Assembly: GCA_015207195.1 (NCBI GenBank)
Contig: JADEXJ010000020.1
Location: 1-55,507 of the forward strand
Reading direction: 5' to 3'
Length of the DNA: 55,507 nt
Source of the DNA: Pleurocapsales cyanobacterium LEGE 10410
Lineage (GTDB): Bacteria; Cyanobacteriota; Cyanobacteriia; Cyanobacteriales; Xenococcaceae
Position numbers and translations under genes: made by a program. This document shows, in pieces, positions 55,455 through 55,507 of this stretch. The notes below the pieces were generated by a model. The model was not told where the DNA came from, ran no database searches, and was given only the letters and a program-made list of their open reading frames with translations. Every line of letters begins with the position of its first letter. The first letter of the stretch is position 1.

Positions 55455-55507
55455 ATGAAATGGACAGAATCATATAAACAAATTTTGCGAGAAACAGCTA
55501 AAACACT
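55455..55507 (+). CDS. Start of a probable transposase, cut by the window end
   Basis: ATG 55455 opens a frame reading MKWTESYKQILRETAKT before the sequence ends. This recalls the N terminus of ISAzo13-type transposases, but only 17 residues are visible. The upstream stretch from about 55370 (TATGGGAAGTGCAATTAAAT) could be the left end of such an element. The 300 bases before it (55150-55454) hold no gene. Low confidence. Confidence 0.3.
   Translation, partial: MKWTESYKQILRETAKT

Overview
The window is chromosomal DNA from a phycoerythrin-containing cyanobacterium. Evidence for this: cpeB/cpeA phycoerythrin genes with all expected bilin cysteines, an extra allophycocyanin alpha-class gene, cyanobacterial-type ndhD, accD, CobL fusion and Rcp1-like regulators, many HIP1 octamers (GCGATCGC), heptamer tandem repeats between genes, and moderately AT-rich sequence. 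No heterocyst genes are seen. A unicellular or baeocyte-forming lineage (Pleurocapsales/Chroococcales type) is a guess; the sequence alone does not settle it.

Layout. 1-3.6 kb: a frameshifted small CxxC protein, a pentapeptide-repeat protein, then a tight set made of a DUF1611/DgcN-like protein, a single-domain alanine/ornithine-type racemase and a DUF3134-like small protein. 3.7-7.2 kb: two tandem GH13 alpha-glucosidase paralogs. 7.2-12.6 kb: an accessory, partly decaying stretch with an unusual allophycocyanin alpha-like subunit, two copies of a PII-like protein (one broken), small hypothetical proteins, a Nif11-like protein, an RRM protein and a dead transposase. 12.6-19.6 kb: GGDEF-EAL protein, HAD phosphatase, cobalamin CbiE/CbiT fusion, sulfurtransferase, ComF and CpeZ-like HEAT protein. 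19.9-23.9 kb: cpeBA, FecR protein, a pterin carbinolamine dehydratase with a signal-like N terminus, accD. 24.4-26.3 kb: three TerD paralogs. 26.5-32.6 kb: GT39-like membrane glycosyltransferase, ndhD, YaaW-family protein, membrane Ser/Thr kinase. 33-39.5 kb: response regulator plus REC-GGDEF-EAL protein, epoxide-hydrolase-like protein, pstC-pstA-pstB without pstS. 39.9-49.3 kb: xfp, glgP, glgX, histidine phosphatase, ackA, which reads as a glycogen-to-acetate module. 49.4-55.5 kb: tRNA-Pro(GGG), PIN toxin remnant, methyltransferase, M19 lipoprotein dipeptidase, GST, a TetR/thioesterase pair with matching palindromic operators, a truncated kinase paralog, and the start of a probable transposase at the right edge.

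How it fits together. The carbon-storage theme is the strongest: two alpha-glucosidases on one side, and phosphorylase, debranching enzyme, phosphoketolase and acetate kinase on the other. Together they could turn glycogen or glucans into sugar phosphates, then acetyl phosphate, then acetate and ATP. Light harvesting is represented by cpeBA, CpeZ and the odd allophycocyanin. The remaining genes are housekeeping or signalling. No wholly new multi-gene system is proven. The best leads are the ApcA/ApcD hybrid subunit, the hairpin-preceded PII-like pair, the DgcN-like/racemase pair and the TetR twin-operator circuit.
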